The notes under the pieces: generated by a model
Told to the model about the DNA's origin: nothing
What the model saw: the letters and a program-made list of their open reading frames with translations, nothing else
The model's database searches: none
Assembly (NCBI RefSeq): GCF_029407905.1
Contig: NC_073624.1
Span: forward strand, 632,501-696,500
DNA: 64,000 nt
Direction of reading: 5' to 3'
DNA from: Bubalus kerabau
Taxonomy: Eukaryota; Chordata; Mammalia; Artiodactyla; Bovidae
Position numbers and translations under genes: made by a program
Shown here: one piece after another, positions 33,393-44,300 of the stretch
How the letters are laid out: every line of letters begins with the position of its first letter
Position numbering within the stretch: the first letter of the stretch is position 1

Positions 33393-33404
33393 AAAGATTT
33401 CTCA

Positions 33405-33593
33405 AGTAGTTCACTAAAAGCACTAGCCATAATTTAAAAGTTGATAAATTGTACTTTATTGACATTAAGAACTCTGTTTATCAAAAAACACCACAAAGAG
33501 AATGAAAAGACAAGCCATAAACTTGAGGAACATATTTACAACACATATGTCCAACAGAGGTCTCAGATCTAGGATATAGAAGAAATGCTCATG
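33405..33593 (+). mobile_element. Old L1 fragment (sense)
   Basis: TTATCAAAAAACACCACAAA and ACAAGCCATAAACTTGAGGA match sense L1 ORF2, in order after the piece ending at 31473; the BovB inserted into it. Confidence 0.65.
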
Positions 33594-34072
33594 CAGAGAC
33601 ATCACTTTGCCGACAAAGGTCTGTCTAGTCAAGACTATGGTTTTTCCAGTCGTCATGTATGGATGTGAGAGCTGGACCATCAAGAAGCTTGAGCCCCGAA
33701 GAATTAATGCTTTTGAACTGTGGTGCTGGAGAAGACTTGAGAGTCCCTTGGACTGCAAGGAGATCCAACCAGTCCATTCTGAAGGAGATCAGCCCTGAAT
33801 ATTCATTGGAAAGACGGATGCTGAAGCTGAAGCTCCAATACTTTGGCCACCTGATGCGAAGAGCCGACTGACTGGAAAAGCCCCTGATGCTGGGAAGAAC
33901 TGAGGGCAGGAGAGGAAGGGGTGACAGAGGATGAGATGGTTGGCTGGCATCACCGACTCCATGGACCTGAGTTTGAGCAGATAGTGAAGGACAGGGAGGC
34001 CTGGCGTGCTGCAGTCCACGGGGTCACAAACAGCTGGACACGACTGAGCGACTGAACAGCAACAACAGCAAA
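33594..34072 (+). mobile_element. BovB LINE 3' fragment
   Basis: Sense BovB from ACATCACTTTGCCGACAAAG to CTGGACACGACTGAGCGACT and a CAGCAACAACAGC tail. Short indels break the frame near 33740 and 33870. Confidence 0.92.
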
Positions 34073-34430
34073 AAATACGTGTAAATCAATCAGAAAAACA
34101 GGCCCTCTGGACACGTCACAGAAAAAGACACCAAACTGCCAATCAGCACACGAAGAGACAGCATGGCTGAATTCATGGTCAAGAGATGCCACTATGCACC
34201 AACCAGAATGGCTGAAAGCTCAGCCAACATACGCAGTGGCTAGAGCCTTAATCCACTGTGGGATGGGGAGTAGAAGCCAGTGTAGCCTGTCTAGAAAAGC
34301 CTTGGGCGTTTCTTACGCATTTAGGCGCCTACATGCCGTGTGACACCGCTCTGCCGTGCGCGGGCTTTTGTCTAAACGGAAATGAAAACACATCTTTGGA
34401 GAGACTTCATTCCTAATCTAGAAACCACCA
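34073..34430 (+). mobile_element. Old L1 fragment (sense, near 3' end)
   Basis: ACACGAAGAGACAGCATGGC, TGCACCAACCAGAATGGCTG and AACGGAAATGAAAACACATC follow the sense L1 3' order, the last part of the nest that starts at 30748. Confidence 0.6.
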
Positions 34431-34933
34431 GTTCAGTTCAGTTGCTCAGTCGTGTCCAACTCTCTGCGACCCCATGGACCTCAGCACGCCAGACTTCCCT
34501 GTCCCTCATCAACTCCTGGAGCTTGCTCAAACTCATGTCCATCAAGTCGGTGATGCCATTCAACCAACTCATCCTCTGTTGTCCCCTTCTCCACCTGCCT
34601 TCAATCTTTCCCAGCATCAGGGTCTTTTCCAATGAGTCACTTTTTCTCATCAGGTAGCCAAAGTATTGAAGTTTCAGCTTCAGCATCAGTCCTTCCAACG
34701 AATATTCAGGACTGATTTCCTTTAGGATGGACCGGTTGGATCTCCTTGCAGTCCAAGGGACTCTCAAGAGTCTTCTCCAACACCACAGTTTAAAAGCATT
34801 AATCCTTCGGCACTCAGCTTTCCTTACAGTCCAACTCTGACATCCATCATGACTACTGGAAAAACCATAGCTTTGACTAGACGGACCTTTGTTGGCAAAG
34901 TACTGTCTCTGCTTTTTAGTATGCCGTCTAGGA
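34431..34933 (-). mobile_element. BovB LINE 3' fragment
   Basis: Minus strand BovB ORF2 C-terminus (WCWRRLLRVPWTARRSN, RWRRGQQRMSWLNGIT) with a TTCAG tail. Flanks CTAGAAACCACCA (left) and CTAGGAACCAACA (right) look like a decayed target-site duplication. Confidence 0.93.
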
Positions 34934-36672
34934 ACCAACAGTGTAAGGAACGGGCTGCTGCTGCCTGCAATACCGCATGTAGCTCTCACATCATGCTATT
35001 GAGCAAGGCAGCCGCTGGTATGAAGTTCAAGGCTGGGAGGCGTCCACACGGGAGGAGGCAGAGGGGTCTAGTACCCGTGGTCTCCAGGGCAACCTCTTGA
35101 GGGCCTGGAAGTGATTGCATCTGGACCTGCATTGCCGCTCTGACCACCTGTGTGAGAAAGGTCCGCTCTCCCTGCGGGCCTGCGCCCTTGGCCCGCAGTC
35201 CCAGGAGTAGCCAGAAGGTGGCAGCAGCGGACCCCACACCCACTGCCGAGCGCGGCACCTGCCGGACTGTGGAGCATGTTAGGGAACCAGGTGCGGTCAG
35301 CCTGCTCAGTCCTCCTTTCTTTCCATGTTGAGGCGACCACGTGGGGTCCACCCACGTGGTGTGTGTGTCATCAGGACCAGAAGGGCAGGTGCTGGGCCCT
35401 TTCTTATCATCGGCATCTGAGGGGACAGTGGTAGTTCTCTGGTGACTATGGGGTGTCTGGCCCTGGACAGGTTCCCACCATGGGCTGGACACCCCATTCC
35501 TCGCACTCTCTGCCCTCGGGGGGAGGTGACGGTCTTCCTACTGTGATGCACAAACTCCCTCCTGCCCAGGGGCCACGGCGTGAGGCTGAGGCTCAGGGTG
35601 CTCCAGGCAGGGACTGTGGGGACCCTCCCGAGGAGTGACCAGCCCTGCCTTCCTTCTGAGACCACGTCGAGTCTGCACGCATGTCACCAGCATCTCTGGG
35701 CCCCTGGGCGGCTCTGCCCCTGACCAGCAGGGTGGGCTCTGGGGGACCTGCCTCGTTTGACCCAGCATCAGGTCTGGCCTCTGCTGCCGGACGGGAGGGC
35801 TCAGGACCACATGGGACTCTCACCTGCTTCCACCGGGTCCGGTCTTCACCCTGGGGTCGGGCAGAGTCCACAGTCCCAAGCCACAGGCCAGGGCCGCCTT
35901 TCAGTGCGTCCTGTTAGAGCCAGGGAGGCGAGGCGCCGTCTGACCTGTCACCGCACCCCTCGCACCAGCGAGGCTCCTGCTTCCTCCTCCCCTGGCTCCT
36001 CGCTGTAGGGGCCTCTCCCGCGCTATTGGGGAACTGATAGCTGCCCTCCTCTCCCCCGCAGGGTGGCTACAACACTGTGCACGCACCTGCGTGTCCCAGA
36101 AAGTCTCTTCCCCACGCCAGGGCCGTCACAGGGGCGCCGCAGGAGGCCAGGGAGCCCAGCAGCCTTGGCTGCAGTCCATCCTCGCGGGGGCTGTGTTGCG
36201 GCCCTGGGGGGTGGGTCTATGATGCAAGAGCTAACCTGACACAGACACTATGCCGTCCGCCAGCCTCATCCCCCTGTTGTGGTGTCTTCCTGAGCCGGCC
36301 CCGTGGCTGCCGTGAGCTCGTGGCCACAAACCAGTCTGACTGACAGTAAAGCCCACGGGACACTAAGCTGGACCCTGGACCCGCTGCCATGGGCAGCTCG
36401 GCCTCCCCATGTGGGCCTGCAAGGCCCACCCTGATGCGGGGTCCCCAGCACAGGGACCCTGGCTTTCGTCTCCCAGCACCTTGTCTGGGCCCAGGGACAG
36501 CGCCCGGGGGTGTCCCTGCAGTCTGATCCTCAAGTAGGGGGTCCCCACCTCTCCACAGGCCACGTTCCCAGGCAGCCCTCGGGTGGGCAGGGGCACATTC
36601 CGTGCCCCCCCACCCTTTCTTCGGGGCGGCCGCCCTTAAGACCTCACGGGCTTTCTGGATCTTGCTTTGTAG
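34934..36672 (+). other. TTLL8 intron 8, unique GC-rich end
   Basis: No recognisable repeat or exon; GC-rich with chance open frames on both strands. The AG at 36671-36672 is the exon 9 acceptor. Confidence 0.5.
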
Positions 36673-36821
36673 CGGCGAGGCCTTCATCCCCAGTTCCAGA
36701 AATCACTTTTTGCAGTGCCAGGCTCTGCTGAACAAAATCACCTCTGTGAACCCTCAGACCGAGATCGACGGGCTTCGGAACATCTGGATCATCAAGCCTG
36801 CGGCCAAGTCCCGCGGCCGAG
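36673..36821 (+). CDS. TTLL8: TTLL8 coding exon 9 (nucleotide-binding start)
   Basis: It encodes GEAFIPSSRNHFLQCQALL, NKITSVNPQTEIDGL and RNIWIIKPAAKSRGR plus one base. The IIKPAAKSRGRD motif (about residues 349-360) belongs to the ATP-grasp core of the TTL family, where the lysines contact ATP. Acceptor TTTGTAG, donor GTGAGT. The upstream intron is about 10 kb and filled with retrotransposons. Confidence 0.95.
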
Positions 36822-37849
36822 GTGAGTCTCAGCCGGGCGCCTGCATGGACAGCCAGCCTGGGGGCGGGGGCTGGGTGCTGGGCTCCTTGGGGCGCCGGAC
36901 TCACGGGTCCTGGGGAGCAGGCGTCCCAAGAACCAGCTCATCACAGCTTTTGTTCTGTTTTGCCAAGTAATTAAGATTAATTAGAACGTTCCATCGCTGC
37001 TAGACTAGAGGGAGGTCCCTGTGTCCAGCATCTGGGGGCCTTGGTCCTTGGGTGGTCATGAAACCCCTGGAGGTGCCCGTCCTGCGCCCCTCGTGAGCCC
37101 TGTCCCTGGTGACCCCTGGCTCCAGATTTTTACTTCTTCCTTTGTCATGGCTGTGACCGTGTCCTCTTCTTTATCCCTAATGGTAATATGGGTTCTTCAT
37201 TTAAAAATAGAGTTTGAAGGTGATTTTCTAATCTTACAAGCGCTCCCAAAGAACCTTCTTTCGGTTGCATTTTTTCTGTCTTCTGTGAGGGATCATTCCC
37301 CTGGGTGCTGACTTAAATGCTGAGCTTACTTATTCCCAAGCGTCCTTCTGCAGCTTGGAGATTCTCAGGCTGTGGAGATGCCTTCACAGCACCGCCCTGC
37401 CTGCATCCTCTTCTTCATGTCATGGGGTGTCCTCTCTCCCCTAAAAAAAGACATTACCTGATGTCTATCTACATGGATATCACCTTTTGTTTGCACATTC
37501 TATTTGCCCCTCGGGTTATTTGAGGAGTTTTATCATTGTTGTAAATTCATAAGCAGTTACTTCTTATGTGATTTTTTAAAATCTTTATTGATAATAATGT
37601 GCGACATTCCTACATTCAGTCCTGAACATCTCCCATCCTGAAGCCTTCTCTTTCCTGGGCTTCCGCCTGCTCTCAGCCTGCACCCCCCGCCTGGGGCAGG
37701 GCCCCCCTGGCTTTCCTGAGCCCAGACTTTCCTCTCACTGGCCACACTGCCCCTTGGGGGATGCTCCACAGACTGCTCAGACCCTGCTGGTCGGAACCGA
37801 ATGCACCCTGTTCTGCCTGGTCACTGGCTGTGCCCCAGCCCCTTCCCCT

Positions 37850-38150
37850 ACCCTGGTGCCCCCTCGACCCCTGCCCTGCCCCACAGCCCTGTGCCCCACA
37901 CCCTATCTCCCAGCCTGGCCCCCATCCTGGTGCCCCCACCCAAGTACCGCCACCCCCGACCCCTGTTCCAGTGCCCCCACCCCAACCCCACCCCTGACCC
38001 CCAGTCGGATGCCCCTGGTCCCTGACCCCTACACCTGACCCCTGACCCTGACCCCACCCCTGACCCCACCCGACCCGACCCCGATGCCCCCACTCCCTGA
38101 CCCCTGACCCTGACCCCCACCCCTGACCCCCACCCTGTGCCCCTTCTCTT
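37850..38150. repeat. C-rich CCCTGACCC tandem array in intron 9
   Basis: Irregular short units such as CCCTGACCCC, CCCCACCC and CCTGACCCTGACCCC recur through about 300 bases. The strand bias (C on +) means the minus strand carries many G runs. Confidence 0.85.
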
Positions 38151-38962
38151 CTTGGTCCAGGACAGTGTCAGGGATCTGCAGCTTCGTGCTGGACTCTGGT
38201 TTAAGGATGGCAAGGTTTCAACCTGCCGTCACAGAAGAGCCAGGTCTCTGTTCTGTGAGGAAAGCTCCCTCGTGTCCTTTGCCCCTGGCCTTGCAGGTGG
38301 CGTCCCCCACCCACCCCAAGAGCCAGACTGTGCCCACATCGCGGCAGCTGCCTCACGGCCAGTCACGTCTCCTCACGCTTGTCCATCACAGGTGGCAGGG
38401 AGGACGGTGGGGACTTTGCCTCATGACGCAGTTCAGGCTTCAGGGGTGTCCCGGCCAGGAAGGCGAGGGCTCGGGCCCTGTCGGCAACATTAAACGCTGC
38501 AGCCCAGGGACCCCAGCTCCCACCTCCCCTGCTGCCCCGTCTGTCCGGTCACCCTGGGTGTGAGCCTCCTGGGCCCTCAGAGCCCCTGGAACAGCCCAGG
38601 GCTGCCTGCTGGTTTCCCTGAGGCCACAGGCCGTCCGCCCCCCGGTCCCCACTCCCCCCGCCCCGGCCCCCGCCCCACCCCCTACCCCCGTCCGCCGTGC
38701 TCCCCCCCGCACCCCCCACCCCAGCTCCGCCGACTCCGTCTGGGGCTCAGCTGGCTGCTGCCTCCTCATGGGGCCTCTGTCCACACCCCTGCCCTCCCTG
38801 TCCTCACGTCCTCTCTGAAGCCCCGGGCTGGCCTCGCGGTGGATGAGTAAGAGGGTTGCCCTGGCTGCGGCCTTGACCGTGAAGGCAGAGCCCCTGTGCC
38901 GTGCCCCTGGGGGTCCACGGGCAGCACGCTGGGGCTCGGGGCTGAGCAGCGGCCTCTTGCAG

Positions 38963-39203
38963 ACATAGTGTGCATGAACCACGTGGAGGAGATCCTGGAG
39001 CTGGTGGCTGCAGACCAGCCGCCCGCCAAGGACAAGTGGGTGGTGCAGAAGTACATCGAGACGCCGCTGCTCATCTATGACACCAAATTCGACATCCGGC
39101 AGTGGTTCCTGGTCACTGACTGGAACCCGCTGACCATCTGGTTCTACAAGGAGAGCTATCTGCGCTTCTCAACACAGCGCTTCTCCCTGGACAAACTGGA
39201 CAG
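38963..39203 (+). CDS. TTLL8: TTLL8 coding exon 10 (ATP-grasp domain)
   Basis: It encodes DIVCMNHVEEILELVAAD, KWVVQKYIETPLLIYDTKF, DIRQWFLVTDWNPLTIWF and YKESYLRFSTQRFSLDKLD. WVVQKYIE.PLLI and KFD.RQWFLVTDWNPL are hallmark TTL-family motifs that hold nucleotide-binding residues. Acceptor CTTGCAG, donor GTCGGT; two bases (AG) carry over to make Ser. Confidence 0.96.
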
Positions 39204-40867
39204 GTCGGTGGGGTCAGCTTGGCACTATTCAGGGCGGGTTCCCACCAGCACTGGAGTGCCAGGCTGGTCTCATGTGTCCGATGGGGCACTGGGTCCTGGC
39301 TGGGGCCAGGGAGGTTCTGCAACCTCCCTCTGCAAGGGGCGGGCTCTGGCCCCCTGCCCATCAAGGCCAGGGCCCTGCATCCCCAAGGGGCATGTATGTT
39401 CTCCAGGAAATCCTAAAAGCACCATCTGCCACGTGCTCAGGGGCACCGGCTGGCATAGAGCCGCCCTCTGTGGTGGCTGCCACTGCCCCTCTGTGGGGGA
39501 AGCTGAGGGGCCAACTGTGCTCCTGCACTTGACCCACGGGGGCCGCGCTGGGGGTGCAGCCCTGCCTTCTGCACTGCCCATGTGCTCGGTCCACTCAGCG
39601 TGTGGGGAAGGACAGGAAGCGCTCCTCTGGGAGTCCCCTGGGGCCAGCCCGCCGAATTCTGCAGTAGCCCCTGCAGGGCCTTCTCTTTGTGAGTCCCCAA
39701 AGCCCTGGGTCGGGGGTCCTGCAGGTCGGGGAGTTGCTAGAGCGTCCCCAGGAGAGGCCAGGGTGGTGCGGGGGCACGGTGTGTCGAGGTGGTGGGCTGC
39801 CAGGCAGGGGCTCAGACCTCCAGAAGCGGGTGCTCCCCAGTGGGTGAACCTGCCGCCCACCAGGGCCCCAGAGTGGGCAGGCTATGAGTGCGCTGGGGAC
39901 AAGGGAGGCCACCAGCAAAGTCCCGGGAACGTGCCATTCTCCTGGAGAGGTTGGTGGGGCCACCTCGCTGTCTGAACGGAGGGCCAGCGGGGTTCTGCTT
40001 TGTGGTCGCACTCGGGGCGCCCAGGCTGCACAGACGTCTTGGTGGGGGATACGGGGGAGTCTATCGGAATCGTGAAGGCCGAAGGTTGCTTAACGGAGAC
40101 CTTGCAGGAGGGGGTTCCCTGTGCTCAGGCTGGAGCTGTGAGTACACCTGGAGTCGCCTGGCAGGAGCAGGCTGCTGGGACAAGTCCCGGCCGGCAGCTC
40201 AAGGAGCACATGGCCCACCAAGTCAGGAGGACCCAGAGGAGGATTCTGGGGGACTGGGCAGTGAGAGGTCCCCAGGGCCCCTTCCAGCCTGCCAGGCCCT
40301 TCCAGCTGTGAGCTGCGTACCCGGCAGGCCTCCACTGTCTCTGAGCTGTTTCTGCATCTGGGAACAAAACCCTCAGCCAGGCTGACAGAGCCCCTGACAT
40401 TGTTTTGAACTGCGTCTGCTCCAGCAGCGTGTCTTCAGGGTCTGGGGGCCCACCCTGTTTCTTGTATCTGTCTTACGGGTCACAGGCGGGGCCCCCAACC
40501 AGAACCAAGTGGCAAAGGACACGCTAAATGAAAATGACTGACAGGACACGTATTTTACAGTCTCCTATAGATGCTGTTCAACTTAAGTCTTACTTAGACC
40601 AAGGCCAGGGTATAAATGAATTCGCTGAAATTTTCGATTAGTGAATCTCTCTCTCTTGGGGGCGCCAGCCCTCCCCCAGCGGCAGGAGGGGAAACAGCTC
40701 CTAGGGTGGGACTTGCCGGCGGCCCCTCGTTGGTGGCCCGGGGCTGGTTGGCTTCTACGCAGACCTCCCCTCCCGCAACGGGGCCCCCCAGGTTGAACAG
40801 GAGGGGAGGGGACCCCTTAGGGACCCACCTGTAGCCACCCTGCGCTAGTGGGCAGTGTCTGTGGGAG

Positions 40868-41205
40868 GGGCTGGGGTGGCGTCTCAGGTGGGGCCTCCGG
40901 CGGGGGGGCGGGGCGGGGCCCGGGGCGGGGCCTCTGGCGGAGTCGGGGCGGGGCCTCGGGTCGGGGCGGGGCCTCGGGGGAGCCGAGGGCGGGGCCTCCG
41001 CGTTTCGGGCGGGGTCGGGGGCGGGGCGGGGCCTCTGGCGGAGTCGGGGCGGGGCCTCGGGTCGGGGCGGGGCCTCGGGGGAGCCGAGGGCGGGGCCTCC
41101 GCGTTTCGGGCGGGGGCGGGGGCGGGGCGGGGCCTCGGGTCTTGGGTGGAGTCAGGGGTGGGGCCTCGGGTCTGGGGCGGGGCCTCCGCGTCTCTGCCCT
41201 CGGGA
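40868..41205. repeat. G-rich tandem array before exon 11, with 101-bp duplication
   Basis: Units of GGGGCGGGGCCTC type fill the stretch, and a 101-bp block starting CCTCTGGCGGAGTCGGGGCG at 40931 is repeated at 41032. Every unit holds runs of four or more G on the + strand and GC-box cores. It ends about 50 bases before the exon 11 acceptor. Confidence 0.95.
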
Positions 41206-41254
41206 AGGAGAGGGGACTGAGCAGCTGACACCTGACCCCAGCCTTGCCCCGCAG

Positions 41255-41690
41255 CGCCATCCACCTGTGCAACAACTCCATCCAGAAGCACCTGAAGAAC
41301 GACAAGGACCGCAGCCCCCTGCTGCCCCGTCACAACATGTGGACCAGCACCCGATTCCAGGAGTACCTGCAGAAGAGGGGCCGCGGGGCCGTGTGGAGCA
41401 GCGTCATCTACCCGTCCATGAAGAGGGCCATCACCAACACCATGAAGGTGGCCCAGGACCATGTGGAGCCACGCAAGAACAGCTTTGAGCTGTACGGCGC
41501 CGACTTCATTCTCGGGCGCGACTTCAGGCCCTGGCTGATCGAGATCAACTCCAGCCCCACCATGCACGCGTCCACGCCCGTCACAGCACAGCTGTGCGCG
41601 CAGGTGCAAGAGGACACCATCAAGGTGGTGGTGGACCGCAAGGCCGACCGAAACTGCGACATCGGCAACTTCGAGCTGCTATGGAAACAG
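41255..41690 (+). CDS. TTLL8: TTLL8 coding exon 11 (catalytic core, metal site)
   Basis: The largest confident exon (436 bp) encodes AIHLCNNSIQKHLKND, NMWTSTRFQEYLQKRG, the SFELYGADFILGRDFRPW segment and WLIEINSSPTM. The last motif carries the Glu and Asn that bind Mg-ATP in TTL enzymes, so the active site looks intact. It closes with CDIGNFELLWKQ in phase 0. The acceptor CCCCGCAG lies some 50 bases after a G-rich tandem array; the donor is GTGTTG. Confidence 0.96.
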
Positions 41691-42011
41691 GTGTTGGGGG
41701 TGGGGCGTCTCTCTCCCGCTGGCCACCTCGGGGTAGTCTCTCCGCTCATCCCGTGGGTCTCACGCGGCCCAGCTGGCCTTTGCCGTTCTTGCAACCTCTC
41801 CTCCGCAGGCACCTCCTCCTCTGTGGTACCAGGCAGGACAGGGGTCCCTCTAGGCCGTTCCTCTTCTCTCCTGCAGTGTCCCCCCTCCTCCTGGGGTGAA
41901 GATCCAGCCTTTCTTCATGGGTCTTTCCAGGGGGCTGCTCCCCTGGGGAGCCCTCCTGCAGGCGGGGCAGCAAGACCCTGCGACCTGGCCTCCCTGGGGT
42001 AGGGGGACCCA

Positions 42012-42034
42012 GGGTTAGGGTTAGAGTTAGGGAA
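42012..42034 (+). repeat. Short telomere-like run
   Basis: AGGGTTAGGGTTAGAGTTAG then GG: about three and a half TTAGGG units with one substitution, between TTLL8 exons 11 and 12. Confidence 0.85.
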
Positions 42035-42126
42035 GTGTGGCTGGGGGTTCTCCCTGAGGCCCCAGACCTGACCAAAGACTGGGAAAGGGCCTGCCGGCCC
42101 CCCTGACCTCGCCCTCCTGTCCCCAG

Positions 42127-42622
42127 CCGGCAGTAGAGCTGCCCACGTTCCAGGGCTCCGACTTGCTCGTGGAAGGCGTGGGCATGAGGAAAGCCAGGAA
42201 ACAGATGCCAGCGATCCCCAGCATTGACTTTGTGCCTCCGCTCTCGAACATCCATCCACTGAAACAGAGGTGCCCCTCAGCCATGCTAGACCTGGACCGG
42301 GGACCCCCACTCATGGCTCTGCACCAGGACTTGAAACTGCAAGATGAAAAGGCGCTTCCTTGCACCTTGCCTGTGCACTTACACAGGCTGGTGGAGAGAA
42401 GCGCTAAAGCCAAGAGTGGCCACAGGGAGTCCGGAGGGAAGATCGAGCTCCCCTCCTGCACCTCTCAGCACCCAGACTATAAGGCTCCCCGCCCCGCTCT
42501 CACCAAGGCCGAATCCAACAGACACTCGGATCCAAACTCATTACATGTGCACCCACTGCCATCCGTGCTTCCAAGTGTGAAGACAGCGGAGGGTGCTCCG
42601 TTTCAGCCACCCAGACCACCAG
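42127..42622 (+). CDS. TTLL8: TTLL8 coding exon 12 (variable C-terminal tail)
   Basis: It starts PAVELPTFQGSDLLVEGVG, matching the end of the glycylase core, and then runs into a Pro/Ser/Lys-rich tail of low conservation ending KTAEGAPFQPPRPPG. The human tail has a similar KTAEGA followed by prolines, as I recall. Acceptor CCCCAG, donor GTAACA. The 496-bp frame is open throughout. Confidence 0.9.
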
Positions 42623-43016
42623 GTAACAGCGTGGAGCTTGCGCCCGTGCGAGCCTGGGGTGCGTATCTTCCAGGGCAGGGCAGGGCCTCTGGTCTGGGCA
42701 CTGGCCTGAGCTCGGAGCACCTGGGCCTGGTCAGGTTGTCGGGAGAATGGGAGTCCTGCTGCGGTGGTTCCGGGGCCCCCTGAGCACCAGGTGCCCTGCA
42801 CAGGACCAGCTGGGCGACAGCCTTCGCCCCTCTCCCTGGGGGATGTGGTGCCAGTGAGGGGCTGCGTTGGAGATTTGAATAACACCGCGTGCTGGGGGCG
42901 GGTGGTGGCCGGCACAGGGCCCCATGCTGTTTTCTGAGGCTTCTGATGGAGCAGACCATGTGTGACCCAGGAGCCTGGCCTGAGGGTGGGCTTCGAGCAC
43001 AGGCAGACAGGTGTGG

Positions 43017-43297
43017 CGGAGAAGGCAATGGCACCCCACTCCAGTACTCTTGCCTGGCAAATCCCATGGACGGAGGAGCCTTGATAGGCTGCAGTCCATG
43101 GGGTTGCGAAGAGTCGGACACGACTGAGCAACTTCACTTTCACTTTTCACTTTCATGCATTGGAGAAGGAAATGGCAACCCACTCCAGTGTTCTTGCCTG
43201 GAGAATCCCAGGGATGGGGGAGCCTGGTGGGCTGCCGTCTATGGGGTCGCACAGAGTCGGACACAACTGAAGCGACTCAGCAGCAGAAGCAGCAGCA
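43017..43297 (+). mobile_element. BOV-A2 SINE
   Basis: Dimer of two monomers (GGAGAAGGCAATGGCACCCC; GGAGAAGGAAATGGCAACCC), each ending with GAGTCGGACAC(A/G)ACTGA, then AGC repeats. It sits in TTLL8 intron 12. Confidence 0.95.
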
Positions 43298-43566
43298 GAC
43301 AGGTGTGGGCAGCCCCTGGTCTCTAGGGGTGGCCTGTCTGTGCAGCCCAGGGCTGTTTCCAGCGGTCCTGGCACCCACATGTGGCCGAGAGAGTAACTCC
43401 AGCCCGGGCCACGGCCCCGCCTGCTCTGCCCCAGGTGTACCCCCTGTGCGGACTCACCAGGGCACTTGCACTGCTGTGTTCCCGCCACCCAGCTGGGCTC
43501 TCAGTGTGTCTGTCTCCCTCTCCCTGGCACTAACAGCCTCTCGGCCGTCTGTCTGTCTCCCTGCAG

Positions 43567-44171
43567 ATTGTAAGCTCTCAGGGGCCGCGTTCGTGCTGCG
43601 CCCCCGCACCCGGGCTGTGCCGGACACCTCGCAGATGCTCAGTACGTGCGCGAATCGCCCCCTAGAACTGCCAGCTCCAGGCACGAGGGGCCAGTGCTCT
43701 CAGAGCTGGCAGGGCCCTCAGGGGCCACGTCCAGTTTCACCCACTTTCCTAACCCCGTGTCCAGTCTGTCACCGAGGCCTATCAGCCCTGCCACGTGGCA
43801 ACTCACCTCTCCGTGAGGGCAGTTCCCACTTTTTTTCTGTAATACACTGTGCTTCCTCCAGGCATCTTCCTCGGAGTGAGTGGCAAGTAGACACACACAC
43901 CTTCAGCCTAAAAAGCAGTATTAGCTGCTGTAGCAAAGTCCCTCAAACTTGGTGGCTCAGACCACGTTTTTTCAGAAGACCAGAGGTCCAAAACCGAGGG
44001 CTTGGCAGGGCCGGGCTCCTGGAGCCTGGAAAGCCTCCTGCGTCCTGCAGCTTCCGGCGGCCACTGGCAGTCCTTGTTCCTTGGCTTGCGGACGCATCAC
44101 GCCGCCCTCTGCCCTGCTTCACACCGTGCCCTTTCTGTGTGTCACTCTGGCCAGAGTTCCCGCTCTTTTAA
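43567..44171 (+). CDS. TTLL8: TTLL8 terminal exon (extent uncertain)
   Basis: After a strong CTCCCTGCAG acceptor the frame continues DCKLSGAAFVLRPRTR and TSQMLS. It then stays open to TAA at 44169-44171, giving 201 more residues. From about 43917 the frame runs through a dispersed repeat, so the end may be exonised repeat, or the exon may instead splice out at a good donor (GTACGT at 43642) to an exon I cannot see. The first 25 codons are fairly sure; the rest is doubtful. Confidence 0.5.
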
Positions 44172-44300
44172 AAGGACAGCACTTGTTGGATTGGGTGTCA
44201 CCCTCCTCTGATGTGACCTCATTTTACCTTGATTACATCTTCAAATAAGTCAATTCCAAGAGTCCAGGTGGATGTGAACTTGGGGGGCGGGTACACTGGG
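43917..44300. repeat. Dispersed repeat overlapping the last TTLL8 exon
   Basis: GTATTAGCTGCTGTAGCAAA, CTTGGTGGCTCAGACCAC, GTCCTTGTTCCTTGGCTTGC and TTGATTACATCTTCAAATAA follow a very common ancient mammalian repeat in order. I do not name the family with confidence. Confidence 0.7.

Larger units (their letters stand above)
7716..44171 (+). other. TTLL8: TTLL8 gene: tubulin glycine ligase, 13 coding exons
   Basis: TTLL8 is an ATP-dependent ligase that adds the first glycine to glutamate side chains in tubulin tails (monoglycylation) in motile cilia and sperm flagella, together with its paralogue TTLL3. I assembled coding exons at 7775-7847, 11464-11555, 16305-16443, 17016-17089, 18974-19102, 20282-20396, 21656-21775, 26248-26434, 36673-36821, 38963-39203, 41255-41690, 42127-42622 and 43567 onward. 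All junctions are GT-AG and preserve the frame (running length modulo 3 matches every split codon). The product has an N-terminal TTLL3/8-type domain (about 50-210), a Ser/Arg-rich linker, the TTL ligase domain (about 250-590) and a poorly conserved tail. It is 951 residues if the last exon runs to the TAA at 44169. Choice of TTLL8 over TTLL3 rests on the N-terminus, sequence detail and the MLC1 neighbour. No frameshift or stop breaks exons 1-12. Confidence 0.92.

Noticed and set aside
40884..41609. Minus-strand 241-codon frame opposite TTLL8 exon 11
   Set aside because: It is the shadow of the exon and the G-rich array on the other strand; the plus frame has strong TTL-family homology.
16305..42622. 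Identity as TTLL3 instead of TTLL8
   Set aside because: TTLL3 shares the motifs, but exons 2, 4, 8 and 12 fit TTLL8 better and MLC1 is the known neighbour of TTLL8, not TTLL3.
43155..43566. Upstream part of the open frame leading into exon 13
   Set aside because: It begins inside a BOV-A2 SINE, and a strong acceptor lies at 43566; the phase fits exon 12 only from 43567.
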